Positions 36,045 through 47,590 of a DNA stretch of 64,000 bases are shown piece after piece (position 1 is the stretch's first letter; the number at the start of each line of letters is the position of its first letter). The stretch lies in NCBI GenBank assembly GCA_003996215.1, contig QJPP01007518.1, forward strand, positions 920,926 through 984,925, read 5' to 3'. Below the pieces are notes generated by a model. That model was not told where the DNA came from. It saw nothing but the letters and a program-made list of their open reading frames with translations, and made no database searches. The DNA comes from Jaltomata sinuosa (taxonomy: Eukaryota > Streptophyta > Magnoliopsida > Solanales > Solanaceae). The translations under genes and the position numbers were made by a program.

Positions 36045-39000
36045 CTAAGACTCCGTGCGAGGAACAGGCTCTTGCAAAAAGTTCCCAAGTAGCCTTTGGT
36101 CAAGAACCATGTTGGGCACCTGAAAAATCACATTTTTGTAAGCATAGAGTACCGTAAACTCAAGAATGGGGATGGAGATTAACTGAGATAGATCTAATAA
36201 GAAGATGAGCCTTGCCTTGTTCCCGAAGAAAATTTTCGAGTTGTTAGCTATAGCTTCAATGAATCGCAGTTCTAGAAATTCTGGAGTAAGCTTCAACTTG
36301 TTTGCTTCTGCTTCTTTCATGGTTCTGGAAAACCCCAGATATGGTAATTACTAGTTAGTATGCATATTTTCGCTCCTCATTGAGGAGAAATTATATAGGC
36401 GATAAGTTTAGAGAATTCACCGATAGTAATCTGCATCTGCCAGGCTCTTTTCACGAGCTAGGTACATTGAATTTGCAATTTCCTCTTGTTTCCTAGAACT
36501 ATCTTTTTCCATCAACTTCTGTTCCATCTGGATCTTACTAACATGAGCATTTCTTTCCGCTTCACTGATTGCTATCTTTTTCTGCGTCTCTGCTTCCTTC
36601 TCAGCAACTCTTTGTCTCTCTACTGCAATCAAGACCTGTAAAACACATCATTGATGCATGGATGGGTTACCCAATTAAATCATTGTTAATCGTATCCCTA
36701 ATATCTGCATCAGGAAGAAATAATCATACAACAATGGAACATTGGGAAATACTTTGATTGTCAGTATTCAATAGCTGCTATTATGATGATAGGTCGAGAG
36801 AAACGCTCATTCACAAACCAGCCCTTTTATGCTTGTACTTTGAAACAAGAACGCAAAGAAAGATCTTGAAGTCATTTTCTTTCCAATACACTAAGTTTAA
36901 AATGCTATATGAGCATTGTTTTGTGTGTGGTGGGGGGGAGGAGCACAAGTTATGACATCTCAGATGGTGGAAAACAAATACTTCAGTTCAGATAAAAATG
37001 AACAAGTAGAGTTTCTCACTTAATACCTTGGTGCGCTCCTGTTCCATGTTCTCAAAATTTCGTCTTATGCTCTCTGGGATGCTAGGCTTTGTAATACGTA
37101 CACTGAGAATCTCAATACCTGGAGCATATCGTGTGCAGTCTGCCTGAAGAGCATCTTTCATTTTTTCATCGATCTGAAAATGTTTTGGCAGGCACCTCAT
37201 CAAGACCATTAACAATAATGACAGTGAAATTAACTCTGAATTTTTGTTTAACACTCTGTTTGGATGGTTGTTAAGTATTGTTTCATAATGTATGGTATTG
37301 TATTGTATCGTACTGTATTGTTTTAATGAATACAACATTTGGATAGATTGTTTCGTTTCCCGTCGTTACATAATCTCACACATCAATAATTTGAAGGATA
37401 AACCTACTAGAAAAGTACGATACGGAGTCGGGCTACTATAAAAAGGTAGGATAAAGGATAAAATAGGATTATTAAATAATAAATAAAGGTAAAATGAAAA
37501 AAAAGAAGAAGGTAACCACGCGATACCCCTAAATCGGTGGTTACATAAAATGGGGCTTTTCATGGTTACCTAACCATGGAATCAAACCATACCGTACAAT
37601 ATGTTTTAAGTAACAATCAAAACAAACATGGTATTGATAGTAACAATACAATACAATACAATACCATGGGTAACAACCATCCAAACGAAGTGTTAGAACC
37701 CCGGAGAATGTAATTAATCCGGCAACTCCTTGCCTTACAAGGCATATCATGGATTTTAAGCATGGAAATAGAGCATCTCTAAGTGAGGAAAGCATGACTC
37801 AGCAGGTCAAAACCAGAAGCAGTTAAAGGGGCCAGGGAATTAGCAAAAGTGAGAAGCTGTAGATGACAATATTACAGGACACATTGAACAGCACAAACAC
37901 CAGAAAGAAACAAAAAAGGCACAATTCATTAATTTTTACAGAAAGGCAGACCATAAGTCTATAGAGGCCAAGCAGACTCTTACCTGATCGAACATGTCAA
38001 TATAAACTTGTTGAAGGCTGTGAGCACTGCAGAACTGATTGATCTCATGGTGGATCTTGTCGTATATCCATGTATTATCATAATTGACCCCATAATTCAG
38101 CAGAGTATCATACACATGGTCCTTCCGAAGGCGGTTAACAACCTGAAAGCACATGAAACAAATAAGATGGCAATGCACTCCTGCATATAGTTATAGCATA
38201 ACCACAAGTCAGATAGTTTACTTCTACTTTCTCAAAGTTGATCATGACGCCTCCTTTGGTTCCACAAGGAATATCCCTCACCTGCATTTAGCACATGATC
38301 CGGAGCCATCATTCACCCTATTCTTAATTAGGGTTTATATTTCTATTACTAAGGTTATGCTCACTAGAAATTCAGAATCTAAGAAATTTTGGGATGAAAA
38401 ACCTTAAAAGATTTAACAAAATAAAGGAAAATGTTACCAGATCTGTTTGAAGAGTAACTTGAATGGGCTCAAACTGAGTTATAAAGGGCAGTTTCATATG
38501 AAAACCTGCACATTCAAATATACATGTTTGGTCAACAATAGACTTCAAAATAAGGAAATACCCCCAAGAAAATTCAAATGATCATCTAGATAAAGCAGCA
38601 TATATAACCTGGATCAGTTATTGTATTTAAAAGGGCACCTCCTCTCCAATAGACTCCAACATGACCTTCCGGCACTTGGTGTAAAATGGATAAACTGTTA
38701 TTTAATGTTGACATAGAAGGAGCCACGACCTGCAAATGATTTTAAGATGTCCCAGTTATACCTTATCCAAAAGAGAAAAAAAGATGTCTTGTTTCTGATA
38801 AATCACATCCCCAAGCCCAACATGTAAGCCACAGTTGTTCTACCTAAGTCCTATTACCAAGTTACTCAATAGTGTAGATGCAACACAAATTGAAGATTGT
38901 TTACTGAAGCATTAGACTATTGCCAATTTTTAGGTGTCAAGCAATTGCAAGAAAAAACCCAAGACAAGTATATCTAAAAACATTCAAACAACAACAGTTT

Positions 39001-42000
39001 CATCAGAAAGGCGACTTTGACTTTTTTTGGTATTGGGACAAACACTAGAAAAGTACGACAACTAATCCTATAACATTTTAACTAAACAGAACTTCGTCAA
39101 AACAGAGAAGCATGCTAGGTGCTGAGAATTAATGTGGCAAACCTTATCCTGCTCCCGAATGTTGTCTTAAACAACCAACACAATCACAATTACTCTAAGG
39201 TGATGTTTGGTTGCGAGTAGTGGAGAAAAGTCTCCACATAAAATTTAACACTGTCAATACAAGATTAACATTGTCTGGTTTTAGTTTTCCTTTCCACATT
39301 AAACTTAGCATTAGTTTGTCTCAAAAAAAAATAATTAAACTTAGCATTAGTTTATGCAATATTTGGTTCCACCTTTTACTTTCTGCATAATTTACGCGGT
39401 AACTTATGTATTATTTTACGAAGGATAGATGGGAATGCATGAATTAGCAATACATGGATTAAAATTATTAAATGGCAAAATAAGCCTTCATATAGTAACC
39501 AATATTTTATTTTGTTAAAAGAAGAAAGATTTTTGAAAACAAATTTTTAATACAGCAAACCAAACATCAAATAATAAATAACCCCCGCATTACAATTCCT
39601 GTATTATACTCCCTGCATTACTATCTCTCCATTATTAATCCCTGCATAACTTGTTTCTAAACCAAGCAACCCCTAAACGTGTGCAGAAAGTTATGATGTA
39701 ATGAGAGTTGAAGACACCTTCCATTAAGTGAATAAATCGAGTCATGGAAAAAGAGTGTCCTCTCCTCACTCCATTCGTTAGGGAACTCCTATTCTAAGTA
39801 TAATCAAAGTGGGCAAGAGAGAAGGGGCATTGCTAAGAGGAATTGCACACCCCTATTGCCATTAAGCTCCACTTTGAGTGACTATCAATACCATATGAAA
39901 AAGAAAAAAATACCATAGAAGATGTAGCATGTATCGCTGGATATATGACTGTCCTGATCCCGGGATATAAGAAAATGTATGTGACGGTCATTAGGAGAAC
40001 ACAGGCAAATTTATCATTCTTGTATAAAGGGTTTGTGTGAAGCTGTTAGCAATCATTCTGAAAGTCAATAATAATAATAATTACTGACATGAGGATCATG
40101 AACACCAGACGTGATGAACGGCCATTTCTCCTTCTATAAATCTAAAAACTGAAGTGTCAATTATCTATCCTTTTTTTAAGTGTCGATTATCTATCCATAT
40201 ATTTTTAAGCGACCAGAATGGCAGGCCGTAGGCGATATATCAAGTCAATGTAATCTGATATACAAATAAAACGGTCACTTAAGCTAATAACCTCTGCTAG
40301 AGCTGTTACATTATGCAGTTGAGTTATGGATTACCTTTAAAGATGTTAGGAAAGCAACTATGGTTATATTGTTTTTGCTACAAATCAAGAAACTGATGAT
40401 TTTTAACCAAGGACTATTAGGAAATAACTTGATTGACCATAAGGTTGTTGCACAAGAGAACTATCATAATTCTTTGACAATTTATAGAACATGTTTTTTT
40501 TTTAAAAAAAAAAAAAACTCATGAAGGATATGACAGCAAACCAACACCAAATGTTTTGAGGAATAAACATTTAATGGTTGTATATCAATAGAACTTATAT
40601 AGCTCTAACTATCTTTTACCATAAAACACTCTCCAGTCTAAATGATTACACTCAAAGTAGGGTTCTTAAATTGGATTGCACTTAAGTAGATAATCCCATT
40701 ACAGTGAAAGGCCACCCTCCAAATATATCAAGAATCACTATGGTAAACACTTGATTAAGTGGTTACATATCAACAATACTTTTTCCTTTCAACAACGGCG
40801 GTTATTGGACCAACGGGCACGCACCTTGACTATTTTATGGGCACGTGTGTCTTCCAACCAGTACATGTATTGGATAACTCTACTCACCAAGTCATGTATC
40901 GGATAACTCTACCACCAAGCTAAGCAGATGGGAAGAAACCACGAAAAAAATGTCCCCTCAGTTCGAATTCGAACCCTGGTTCTCATTACAATTTTATGAC
41001 CGCCACATCACACGCTGGGTGCCACACCACTAATAGCCTGTTTAGATGGGCTTATAACGTATGGCTTATAAGCATAAGTTATAAGCTAGGAATCCTAACC
41101 TATGGCTTTTGGCTTTTTTTTTTTTTTTGTTATTTTAGCTTAAAAACAAGTGCGTAAAAGCACTTTTTTATCTCATCCAAACACTACAAAAGTGCTTAAA
41201 AGCTATTTTGACTTAAAAGCACCTTAAATAAGTCAATCCAAACAGGCTCTTATACTTCTATAGCTCAAATATCAAACAATGTATTCTAGTTAGTCTTTCT
41301 TTTACCCTTAAAAAGCAATTCAATTAAAACCATTACATCCCGAACAGGGTCTTAGATTGGTCTTCACTCAAGCAGATAATCCACTTAAACTGAAAAGACC
41401 ATTTTAAGAATCAAAGAATGGTTTAAATTGAAAATGCCACTCTATAACGGTCAACGCAACTATCAAACACCACTAACACTATTGATCAAGCACCTGGTGC
41501 ACAAATACAATAAAGAGTTAATAGTCAAAAACACACCTAAATTATCTCGGTTTTTCAAGTCTCATACCTGAACTATCAGGTGTGCGAGTTTCCTACCTGA
41601 ACTATCACCAACTATTTATCAAAACACACCTCAACTATCAATAGTTCACTTTTCCTAACTGAACGATTGTAATATTTCAGGTAGGAAAATTTAACAATTG
41701 ATAGCTAAGGTGTGTTTTGATAAATAGTTAGTAAACACATACACCTTGTAGTTCAGGTATGAAACTCGAAAACACGGATACTTTAGATGTGTTTTTGACC
41801 GCTCACTCTACAATAAATGTAATAAACCCAATCATCAAGCATTGTGCATTCAATATTTCAGGCAGGAAAAGTGAACTACTGATAGTTGAGTTGTGTTTTA
41901 ATAAACAATTAGGAAACTCATACGCCTTATAGTTCAGGTATGAAACTCACAAAACGGATATTTAGATGTGTTTTTGACACTTCACTCTACAATAAATGTA

Positions 42001-42337
42001 ACAAACCCAATCATCAAGCACTGTGCATTCATTCCACATCATTAACACAAATTAACAATCGCAAACGGAAAATTCGGAATCAAAACATAGAATAAAGTCA
42101 ATACACATAGAAATCAATCAATCAATCAATCAATCAACCATAGATAATTTACAAGCAGTATATATTGATATTTTAGGGATCAAAAAAGTGTTTCACCAAT
42201 GCGAATATGGCGATGAAAGCAACGAGCACTGTGAGAATAGGAGTGAAATCTCCGCCTCCGCCTCCGCCGGCGCCATCGCCGCCGGGCCTTGGGCGGTGCG
42301 GAACACCTTGTTGTCTCTGCTGCTGCTGTGCATCCAT
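36045..42337 (-). CDS. Erlin-like SPFH/prohibitin-domain protein
   Basis: Nine coding exons: 42337-42197, 38729-38609, 38505-38438, 38281-38222, 38142-37984, 37173-37027, 36635-36421, 36324-36216, 36119-36045. They give 364 residues with phases matching throughout. Erlins are ER-membrane proteins that assemble into large rings and, in animals, feed membrane proteins to ER-associated degradation; the plant role is less known. Exon 1 is a low-complexity Gln/Gly/Pro start then a membrane segment (FTPILTVLVAFIAIFAL). Next come SILHQVPEGHVGVYWRGGAL, the SPFH core (VVNRLRKDHVYDTLLNYGVN, IHHEINQFCSAHSLQQVYID) and a coiled coil rich in AVERQRVAEKEAETQKKIAI. The tail is FFGNKVPNMVLDQRLLGNFL. Intron 1 is 3.5 kb and full of MITEs. 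The last intron uses a GC donor (AAG|GCAAGG at 36215). Confidence 0.94.
37250..37694. mobile_element. MITE with ACACTYYGTTTGGATGGTTG ends
   Basis: The left end AACACTCTGTTTGGATGGTT and right end AACCATCCAAACGAAGTGTT are inverted repeats. Subterminal ATGGTATTGTATTGTATCGT is complementary to ACAATACAATACAATACCAT. It lies in an erlin-like intron. Confidence 0.85.
39196..39676. mobile_element. MITE-like element with TTTGGTTGCGAG / AACCAAGCAACCCCTAA ends
   Basis: The left end TAAGGTGATGTTTGGTTGCG and right end ACCAAGCAACCCCTAA are imperfect inverted repeats. The interior phrases CCTGTATTATACTCCCTGCA and GCATTACTATCTCTCCATTA are typical of an abundant Solanaceae element. It lies in erlin-like intron 1. 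Confidence 0.55.
40785..41033 (-). mobile_element. SINE (GTGCGYGCAAGCTGGYCC type), reverse, near full length
   Basis: On the minus strand it starts near 41033 with TGGTGTGGCACCCAGCG and an A-box-like TGTGATGTGGCGGTC. A B-box-like GGTTCGAATTCGAACTG comes next, and the tail reads AAGGTGCGTGCCCGTTGGTC CAATAACCGCCGTTGTTG. Same family as the pair near 13.8-14.1 kb. It directly abuts the MITE at 41034. Confidence 0.6.
41034..41250. mobile_element. MITE with AGCCTGTTTGGATGGGCTTA ends
   Basis: The left end TAGCCTGTTTAGATGGGCTT and right end AAGTCAATCCAAACAGGCTC are inverted repeats. Internal arms CTTATAAGCATAAGTTATAA and the AAAAGTGCTTAAAAGCTATT region are palindromic. A partial relative is in the 173-bp duplication at 5724. 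Confidence 0.85.
41524..42030. mobile_element. MITE with AAACACACCTAAA ends, copy 3, plus a 179-bp tandem duplication of its right half
   Basis: The intact-looking element runs 41524 to about 41806 (GTCAAAAACACACCTAAATT ... GATGTGTTTTTGAC). The right half plus 43 bases of flank (CTCTACAATAAATGTAA... CATCAAGCAYTGTGCATTCA) is repeated with period 179 bp, ending near 42030. The second copy lacks the left terminus. Confidence 0.85.
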
Positions 42338-43080
42338 GGCGGTTTTTTTTCTTTTTGCTTACTGAGCACTCTAAGTTGAATTTTGTATTTTTGTGTAAAT
42401 TCCAAATAGAGAAATAATCTTCTTCTTTTTTTTCTCGGTAAACGGAAATAGTATAGATAAATTTTGGGCTTTGTGATTTGGGCGGGCCTCGACTTTCCAA
42501 GCCCATTATTTGAGATTTTAAAAGTTCGAGGATGTTTCGTGGTAGAAGAAAGGAAATTTTGTCAGTTGAAGCCCAACAAAGGGTGAATTTAGCTGACGTT
42601 TGGATACTAGGAAAAGAAGTTACAATATTTTATTGGGAAAAAAACTTATATATTCTATATTAAATAGAATAGAGTATAACTTATACCATAAGATTACAAT
42701 TTTCAATACCTATCATATATTTTTTTATAATATCTATCAACTTAATAAATACAAAATAAATAAAAAATGAAAAAAGGAAAAAAATTAAAATAACATAAAC
42801 AGAAAATAAAGAAAAAAAAAAGACAGGATCAACAAATTCTTTTAAAAAGGGCTTTTGGAGATCAATCAAGCCAACAATCTCTCATATATTTGATTTTTTC
42901 TTATTTTATGCATGTTATATCTAGGATAATTTTCTCTTTAAAAAGATAATAAATCAGTAATTTTTATTCATAACTTAGAATTGTAAAATTAATACTTGTT
43001 AAAGAAAAAGCTTATGTGTTTGTGTATGAACTATGTATAATTCTATCAAATGTAGATGTAATTTATTTATTGATTTAATG
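42338..43080. other. Erlin-like promoter region and AT-rich flank
   Basis: Upstream of the erlin-like ATG. Leader and promoter must lie here, but no TATA box can be chosen with confidence. No gene seen. Confidence 0.5.
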
Positions 43081-43086
43081 TTATAT

Positions 43087-43425
43087 TAAAACTGATTTCT
43101 TGTTATGATTGTTGAAACATTCATGGAAATCTAGTGATATATCATTTTCAAATACAGTAAGATAGTATTATAAAGTAGTAACAAACTGTGTATATATTTT
43201 GGTGTCACACTGTATGAAAATTGATTTCTAGTTATGTTTGTTGAAAGATTCATGGAAATCAAGTGATATACAATTTTCAGATACAGTTAGATAGTATTAT
43301 AAAGTAGTAACAGACTCTGTACAAATTTTGATTTCATGTTGTATAATAAATGATTTCAAGTTATTTATGTTGAAATAGAAATGAGAATCAAGTGATATAC
43401 AATTTTAAAAATGGAGTGGAGATAT
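43087..43425. repeat. Three tandem copies of a ~129-bp unit
   Basis: GATTTCTTGTTATGATTGTTG (43094), GATTTCTAGTTATGTTTGTTG (43223) and GATTTCAAGTTATTTATGTTG (43352) start successive units. Each is followed by TTCATGGAAATC or a variant, GTGATAT..CATTTT, and (copies 1-2) ATAGTATTATAAAGTAGTAA. The third copy is truncated. Confidence 0.9.
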
Positions 43426-43611
43426 TTTGTGGAACAAAAAATGGAGAAAAAATCTTTGTTCAATGTATGTATACTATAGTCATTAAATTAATCAATGAAT
43501 ATTAGCATAGAGTGTCTTAGATAATATCACACAAAAATCACATTATATACTTGAAATTATTCATTTTGATGTGGTTTATTATAATCTATAATGAATTTTA
43601 GAAGAGAGAAG

Positions 43612-43881
43612 AAAAATATTTATTAATTGCAGAGAAAAAAGATTAATTTAGTTGAATAATGATAATTGTAAATCCCTAAATTTAAGCCTACTAATTCAAT
43701 TAAAAAATAAAATTTGGATAAATAAAGAAATAAGACTAAGAGAAAGAAGAAAGATTTTATTTTGTAATTATCTTCCTTAATTACATTGAGTTATTTAGTG
43801 GATCCCATTTTAGATTTATTCCTTAATTAAGTAGCATTAAAAAAACCACAATTAAATATAATTAAAAAATAATAACTAATT
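43612..43881. repeat. ~270-bp direct repeat, left copy
   Basis: AATTGCAGAGAAAAAAGATT ... GTAGCATTAAAAAAA. The partner is 44443-44709, with only scattered differences. The two bracket a 561-bp insert that contains plastid DNA. Confidence 0.93.
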
Positions 43882-43887
43882 TATTAT

Positions 43888-44056
43888 AATCTTTGAATGG
43901 GAAAAAGAGTGGATCTGCAGGGTCCCAAATGAATTGACTTATTCGAAAAAGGCCTTGTTCTTTGGAAGATCTATCTCGTGTCTGATACTGCATGGTTCCA
44001 CTCTGCAAGAACACCGAATCATTCTCTTGAAGCTCATCCTCTTCATCATAAATGAA
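43888..44056 (-). pseudogene. ycf2: Nuclear copy of a plastid ycf2 fragment
   Basis: On the minus strand the translation IYDEEDELQENDSVFLQSGT continues MQYQTRDRSSKEQGLFRISQ and FIWDPADPLFFPFKD. This is the C-terminal region of the plastid Ycf2 protein. Only about 55 codons remain, open but cut off at both ends, so it cannot be functional. It is a plastid-to-nucleus transfer (NUPT). Confidence 0.9.
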
Positions 44057-44400
44057 AAAGAATAACAAATTATTCCTAGAATTTTTAATTTTTCCTATAG
44101 AAAATCTAGTAACAAGAAGATTTAATCGGAAATATCGACAAATTCTTGTGGAGTCCAAAACAAAAAAATGAAATAAAAAAAATCAACTGCTCCAATTTCA
44201 TCTCTATCGAATTTTAATATCAGAATAGCGGATATAGTCACGATTCAATAGGTCATGTCCACTTACTTTTTCTTTTGTTGATTTCTAACCTTTCGAATGG
44301 ATTTGGTTGGTATAATGGAAAATCGAAATATTCGGTGATTCAAGATGTGACTTTTCATTATTCAGAAATTCATAATAATGAAAATTGACTAAATAAATGT
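44057..44400. other. Probable second plastid-derived piece joined to the ycf2 fragment
   Basis: The sequence right of the ycf2 match (AATAGCGGATATAGTCACGA, TTCAATAGGTCATGTCCACT, TATAATGGAAAATCG) has the look of a plastid intergenic spacer. It is not contiguous with ycf2 in plastid genomes as I know them. Origin is not certain. Confidence 0.45.
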
Positions 44401-44442
44401 TCAACTCTATAACTAAGAGACAGATATCTGGAATGATTTATA

Positions 44443-44709
44443 AAAAATATTTATGAATTGCAGAGAAAAAAGATTAATTTAGTTGAATAATGATAATTGT
44501 AAATCCCTAAATTTAAGCTTACTAAATCAATTAAAAAATAAAATTTGGATAAATAAAGAAACAAGACTAAGAGAGAGAAGAAAGATTTTATTTTGTAATT
44601 ATCTTCCTTAATTACAATGAGTTATTTAGTGGATCCCATTTTAGATTTATTCCTTAATTAAGTAGCATTAAAAAAAATCAGAATTAAATACAATAAAAAA
44701 AACTAATTT
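44443..44709. repeat. ~270-bp direct repeat, right copy
   Basis: Partner of 43612-43881, same orientation. Differences include AAGCTTACTAAATC against AAGCCTACTAATTC and a few indels in A-runs. Confidence 0.93.
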
Positions 44710-44984
44710 TTAGATTCTGGTATGACTTGTAATTAAGAAGGTACTTTAGTAATTAGGAAAAAAGTGATATATTTGGTGTAATAAAGAGTCTTAAAGTATT
44801 ATCTAGGATGATTTTCTCTATTTTATTTCGTTCTACCCCCACAAACTTCTCTACTTTTTTTATCTCATTAATTTCAAATATGTGCGATAAAGTAATTAGT
44901 CTACAATAAATATAGTCAAGTTTTCTTTACAAAAAAATAACTCAAAAATAAACTAGTCACAAAAAAAATTACAAAAAAATAGCC

Positions 44985-45185
44985 GTATGTATATGTAATG
45001 TATCGATAGTGTAGAAAAGTTATGTAATATATCAAAATTGTATAAATAGTGTATAAACATGTATCGATATTGTATAAAAGTTATGTAATGTGTCAAAATT
45101 CTATAAATGATGTATAAACGTGTATCGATATTGTATATATAGTGCACAAATGTGTATCGATATTATATAAATGATGTATAAACGT
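44985..45185. repeat. Short tandem repeats of TGTATCGATATTGTATAAA type
   Basis: Units such as GTGTATCGATATTGTATA, GATGTATAAACGTGTATCGA and TATGTAATGTGTCAAAATTC recur six or more times. Low complexity; no gene. Confidence 0.75.
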
Positions 45186-45756
45186 CTAGTACACATAGGA
45201 CATCATCGAGAAGGATTAAATATGTCCCTGAAATTTGCGAGAAGGACTTCTTCTTATTTTTTTTGTGAGAAGGACCAAATATATCCGTATGTGACTCTTA
45301 TTTCAATTAAAAATTTAGAAAAATAAATTGTAAATTTAATCTTTTCATTTCCGTCATAAGCGAAAAAGGATATATATATATATATATATATATATGAGTC
45401 ATTTATGTAACAACATGAGTATAAATGAGTCACTTTCTTTAACAAAGAGTGTATTAGCTCTAAATCAAATAATGCAAAGGGTATATTTGGACCTTTTCCT
45501 TACTTCAAATAATGATTTTAGATTAATTCAAAAGAAGATTACATAAATAAGCAATATTAAAATAGATATTGCTGATTTTTAGCATAAAAAAATGACTATA
45601 TCAATTATAGCCAAAATGTTAATTACCATATTAGCAGAACTTATTAAAAACCTAAAAGATTTCCGCATTGAATAAAAACGTTACAGATTTTCTATTCCTT
45701 AACTCTCGCTTAACTAGTTGGAAAATGTTCCTCAATTTCAGCTACATTACAAAATA

Positions 45757-45812
45757 TTAAATACAACAACAACAACAACATACCCAGTGTATTCCCATAA
45801 CGTGGGGTCTGG
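45757..45812 (-). mobile_element. TS-type SINE tail fragment
   Basis: ACAACAACAACAACAACATA CCCAGTGTATTCCCATAACG TGGGGTCTGG: only the 3'-terminal 55 bases of the SINE. Confidence 0.75.
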
Positions 45813-45844
45813 TAATTAACATTTTATATGCAATTAACTGATGA

Positions 45845-45899
45845 GTAAAAAATATTTGGAGAACATAATCCATATGTATATATATAATAGAAATATATG

Positions 45900-45939
<40 letters not shown>

Positions 45940-47440
45940 GTTAATATAATGAACATATACATGTAGGATCCCTATATATGTATATATATCTAACAAATAT
46001 TTATATATAATGTACAAATATACTACACGTATAGTATGTTTGAAGTATTATATATATATAGATACTTATATGTGAAATCTAAAATATAATAGATATACTG
46101 CATACATACTATGCTCAAACATATCTAACAAATACAGTGCATATATAATATGGTTGAACAGAGAAATTAAGCAATTCGTAAAAATATAATATAAGTTACC
46201 TTCTGGTAGTAAGGGAATGGATATTGATTATAGGAGAGATAATATGGATTATTTAAAGAAGGCATAAATGTAAATCCCTAATTTTGTGCAACTTCCTTTA
46301 AAATATTATTAATTAATAATTATACAGATTTTTATGTATATGCTAAAAGTGATATAAAAGCTGCTATTTATGAAAAGATGGAAAAGTTATGTCACTCTTA
46401 TAATTAAGTATGTAAAATATGTTCTACACCGTAAAAATCTCTTAATTCAAAGTGCGTAAACAAAGAGGTTGTAAAAAATGTAAAAGGATTCCAACAGTGT
46501 CTTGGACTCCAGTGGCTTTTTGAATCCCAGTCAAACTTTATTCCTCAATCATTATGCTTCACAAAGCTAACAAACACAAAATCAATGAAGGATTAGAAGT
46601 GTTTTCAGATAATCACTATTGTTAAGGCCCTAAAATTTGATCATTAGGTTAATTGGTTGAACTTGTTGGAATGTGGTCACAATTAACGTAATTAATTCAA
46701 ACTGTGCTAATCTTTTAATAGTGTGATTTGTGAATGAAACGATGAAAAGGTAATTAGAATAACGATGCAAATAATTGATAAAATAACAAAGAGAGATTTT
46801 TATGAGTTCTCCTAGATCATTGTTGAAGACCAGTGATGAACTATCGTGTTTATAGAGAAGAAACATAAAGTAATTATGAGTAATCTAGTAAAAATTCGAT
46901 AATACAATCGGGGAAAAGTGGAAGACTTTTATAAGATATCTAACAACAGCTACATTGTGTGTTCTCTGTCTGTTTCAACCGTTACATGGTTAGAATTGCG
47001 AGAGTTAATGAAATTTAACTGAAATTTTTGAACCTCAAAGCTTGATCGTTGTCTGAGTTATCCACTCTTAGGGCATCTCGAACCTTCCCAGATAGATCGT
47101 TTTGGATCTTTGTGCTATTCGCTGGATCAATTAATTAGCATTGACAAATTCAACGATTGATTGTGGTCCTCTCTACATTTGCAACATGTTCGATCAAATA
47201 GTCTTCGTTTTCGTCATATTTTTACCAATACATTATTGTTATTTACGTATTTATCTTTCTTATTTTCTTGCATATTTTTTTTTTTCTAGTCAAAGGTTAT
47301 ATATACATTGCACCTATTATGATAGCCTATAGCCACTCGAAATTTGGCAAGAGTAGCTCAAGCAATAATACAAGTGTATGACAAAATAGGATATATTATA
47401 GAAAACGTCTTCATGCATGAATCTTTGAAAACTAGCTGCT
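45845..47440. other. AT-rich gene-free region with TA microsatellite
   Basis: Includes (TA)n at 45905-45937 and scattered ATATAC repeats to 46160. No coding region, RNA gene or clear mobile element is seen up to 47440. Confidence 0.6.
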
Positions 47441-47450
47441 CCCACCGTCC

Positions 47451-47590
47451 ACAACAACAATAATAACATATTCGACGTAATCAGTAATTTTACTAGTGAG
47501 TCTATGGAAAAAATAGAGTGTATGCAAATTTTATTTCTATCTTAGAAGGTAGAGAAGTGTTTCAGATAGACCCTCGACTCAAGTAATTCA
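47451..47590 (-). mobile_element. TS-type SINE, reverse, possibly split
   Basis: ACAACAACAATAATAACATA, GAGTGTATGCAAATTTTATT, AGGTAGAGAAGTGTTTCAGA, TAGACCCTCGACTCAAG. A body segment CAAAGCAGTTCGAGAAAAAA reappears at 47852, so about 260 bp may have been inserted into the SINE. Confidence 0.7.

Noticed and set aside
38609..38640. Splice donor at GGAG|GTGCCC for erlin exon 2
   Set aside because: The reading continues as GGALLNTITDPG, which is conserved in the family, and a better donor follows at 38608.
42180..42506. Arg-rich minus-strand and overlapping plus-strand frames at erlin exon 1
   Set aside because: They are shadows of the GC-rich erlin exon 1, whose frame continues correctly into exon 2.
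43862..44158. 98-codon frame as a nuclear gene
   Set aside because: The readable part is a fragment of plastid ycf2, truncated at both ends.
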